Assembly (NCBI GenBank): GCA_010032085.1
Contig: RGYL01000031.1
Coordinates: forward strand, 1-7,678
Source: Actinomycetota bacterium
GTDB taxonomy: Bacteria > Actinomycetota > Actinomycetes > Nanopelagicales > Nanopelagicaceae
Reading direction: 5' to 3'
Length of the DNA stretch: 7,678 nucleotides
Below the pieces are notes generated by a model. It was not told the origin of the DNA and made no database searches. It was given only the letters and a program-made list of their open reading frames with translations. The position numbers and the translations under genes were made by a program. Positions 6,521 through 7,678 of the stretch are shown piece by piece. The first letter of the stretch is position 1; the number at the start of each line of letters is the position of its first letter.

Positions 6521-6525
6521 CTCCT
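6521..6525 (-). promoter_or_regulatory. Ribosome binding site of glmS
   Basis: AGGAG on the minus strand is followed by a 7-nt spacer (AAATTAA) and the glmS ATG, near-ideal spacing. It fills the 12-nt gap after the glmM stop. The gap leaves no room for a glmS ribozyme or a separate promoter, so control of glmS must come from further upstream. Confidence 0.8.
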
Positions 6526-7678
6526 CTAGAGCGCGAGTTCTGATTTTACTAGCGCTGCGAGCGCTGAAGCGAATCCTTCCGCTTTCTCTTGGCTTTGTGC
6601 CTCAATCATCACGCGAATCACCGGTTCAGTCCCAGATGCGCGCAGCAAAACTCTCCCGGTTGCTCCCAATTCTCTTTCAATCTCAATAACGCGATTCTGC
6701 ACCGCTAAATTGGTATTTAGTTTGGATTTATCAACACCTTTAACATTTATTAGAACTTGCGGATAGCGCTGCATAAATGCAGCCAACTCTTTTAGCGACT
6801 TTTTGCTTCTTGCAACTTCAGAGATCAGGTGAAGTGCAGTCAAGATTCCATCCCCAGTTATCGCGAATTTACGCATAATTACATGGCCAGATTGTTCGCC
6901 GCCCAGCATGTGCCCCTCGGCCAACATCTTCTCCAATACATATCTATCTCCAACCGGGGTTGCGACAAATCCAACTCCCCTACTTTCTAGTGCGCGAATC
7001 AATCCCAGGTTAGTCATAACTGTTCCTACAATTTTCTTCGTTGGTAGTTCAGTGTGATCAGCCAATATTCCAAGTATGTGATCTCCATCTATGACATTGC
7101 CGTCATGATCAATAGCAAGTACTCGATCGGCGTCGCCATCATGGGCGATTCCCAGATCAGCCTGCTCGCTCTTGACTTTAGAAATTAGATTCTCAAGATG
7201 GGTAGATCCGCAATTCTCATTTATATTCATGCCATTTGGTTTATCGGAGATAGCAATTACTTCCGCCCCGGCTCTTCTTAGTGTTTCTGGCGCAACAAAG
7301 GAGGCGGCGCCATTTGCACAATCCACCACAATCTTTAATCCACTGAAATCCGAATGAATCGTCCCAAGCAAGTACTTGATATAACTCTCCCGGGCGCCTT
7401 CATCAAATGAGATATTTCCGATATTGCCATTTGCACTCCAGGGCTTACCTAGGAGCGCTTCAATTTGGGCTTCAACTGAGTCGGCAAGTTTGCGACCATC
7501 GCGTGCGAAGAATTTAATGCCATTGTCTGTTGCTGGATTATGCGAAGCGCTAATCATTACGCCCAGGTCTGCTTTTAGTTCTGTTACAAGAAATGAGACG
7601 GCTGGAGTTGGAAGAATTCCCACTCGAATTACATCAACACCAGACTCTGATAAACCCTTAGCAATCGCCTCTTCTAAA
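6526..7678 (-). CDS. glmM: Phosphoglucosamine mutase, 5' end cut off by the window edge
   Basis: This cytoplasmic enzyme converts glucosamine-6-phosphate to glucosamine-1-phosphate, the step after GlmS toward UDP-GlcNAc. The frame is open to the window edge. The first 18 complete codons read LEEAIAKGLSESGVDVIR and then continue into VGILPTPAVSFL, matching GlmM; the GTG at 7621-7623 is therefore an internal Val codon and not the start. Counting from that Val, the phosphoserine is Ser27 in ISASHNP (24-30), the Mg-binding loop DGDADR is at 162-167, the sugar-binding loop GGEQSGH at 241-247, and the phosphate-binding RASGTEP at 328-334. All four active-site loops are intact. About 383 residues are visible; the family is about 445-450, so some 65 N-terminal residues lie outside. 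The gene ends 12 nt before glmS, consistent with co-transcription. Confidence 0.97.
   Translation of the reverse strand, partial: LEEAIAKGLSESGVDVIRVGILPTPAVSFLVTELKADLGVMISASHNPATDNGIKFFARDGRKLADSVEAQIEALLGKPWSANGNIGNISFDEGARESYIKYLLGTIHSDFSGLKIVVDCANGAASFVAPETLRRAGAEVIAISDKPNGMNINENCGSTHLENLISKVKSEQADLGIAHDGDADRVLAIDHDGNVIDGDHILGILADHTELPTKKIVGTVMTNLGLIRALESRGVGFVATPVGDRYVLEKMLAEGHMLGGEQSGHVIMRKFAITGDGILTALHLISEVARSKKSLKELAAFMQRYPQVLINVKGVDKSKLNTNLAVQNRVIEIERELGATGRVLLRASGTEPVIRVMIEAQSQEKAEGFASALAALVKSELAL

Larger units (their letters stand above)
1..7678 (-). other. Probable single operon: glmM-glmS-PAP2-alr-livG-livF-livH-livM
   Basis: All eight genes run the same way. Junctions in transcription order are: 12-nt gap, 7-nt overlap within broken glmS, 4-nt overlap, 9-nt gap, 21-nt gap, 4-nt overlap, 0 nt and 8-nt overlap. 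No gap can hold a standard promoter plus terminator, so co-transcription from a promoter to the right of the window is likely. A promoter inside a coding region, for example within alr for the transporter genes, cannot be excluded. Confidence 0.65.

Noticed and set aside
6514..6525. glmS ribozyme/riboswitch upstream of glmS
   Set aside because: Only 12 nt separate glmM and glmS, and they consist of a ribosome binding site and spacer. There is no room for a ribozyme, which is mainly known from Firmicutes.
7621..7623. GTG as the true start of glmM
   Set aside because: The frame stays open to the window edge, and the upstream codons match GlmM, so the GTG is internal.

Overview
The window looks like a piece of a compact, moderately low-GC (mid-40s % by eye) actinobacterial chromosome. 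The GlmS, GlmM, Alr and LivG/LivF sequences read like actinobacterial versions. The very short intergenic gaps (0-21 nt) and lowish GC fit a streamlined aquatic lineage such as the freshwater acI/Nanopelagicales group. That placement is an inference from sequence feel and was not tested by phylogeny.

Every supported gene is on the minus strand, so transcription runs from the right edge to the left edge. In transcription order they are: glmM (5' end cut off by the window), glmS (broken into two reading frames), a PAP2-family membrane phosphatase, alr, livG, livF, livH and livM (3' end cut off). Neighbouring genes overlap by up to 8 nt or are separated by at most 21 nt, so the block is probably one operon. 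No RNA gene, mobile element, CRISPR array, terminator or internal promoter was recognised, and no stretch of 300 bases lacks a gene.

The right half makes cell-wall precursors. GlmS makes glucosamine-6-phosphate from fructose-6-phosphate and glutamine, GlmM converts it to glucosamine-1-phosphate on the way to UDP-GlcNAc, and Alr makes D-alanine for the peptidoglycan stem. The PAP2 protein may act on a lipid phosphate of the same pathway, but that is a guess. The left half encodes the two ATPases and two permeases of a branched-chain/hydrophobic amino-acid (HAAT/Liv-type) ABC importer; its substrate-binding protein is not in the window.

The main anomaly is in glmS. About 76 nt seem to be missing inside the first half of its sugar-isomerase region. 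The gap removes a conserved stretch that includes the VASTKAF-type substrate-binding loop, and it shifts the frame. Since glmS is normally needed for wall synthesis, this is either a local assembly or sequencing error or a real and consequential loss. Smaller oddities are a degenerate ABC signature in LivG and divergent catalytic motifs in the PAP2 protein. I did not find convincing evidence of a previously undescribed system.
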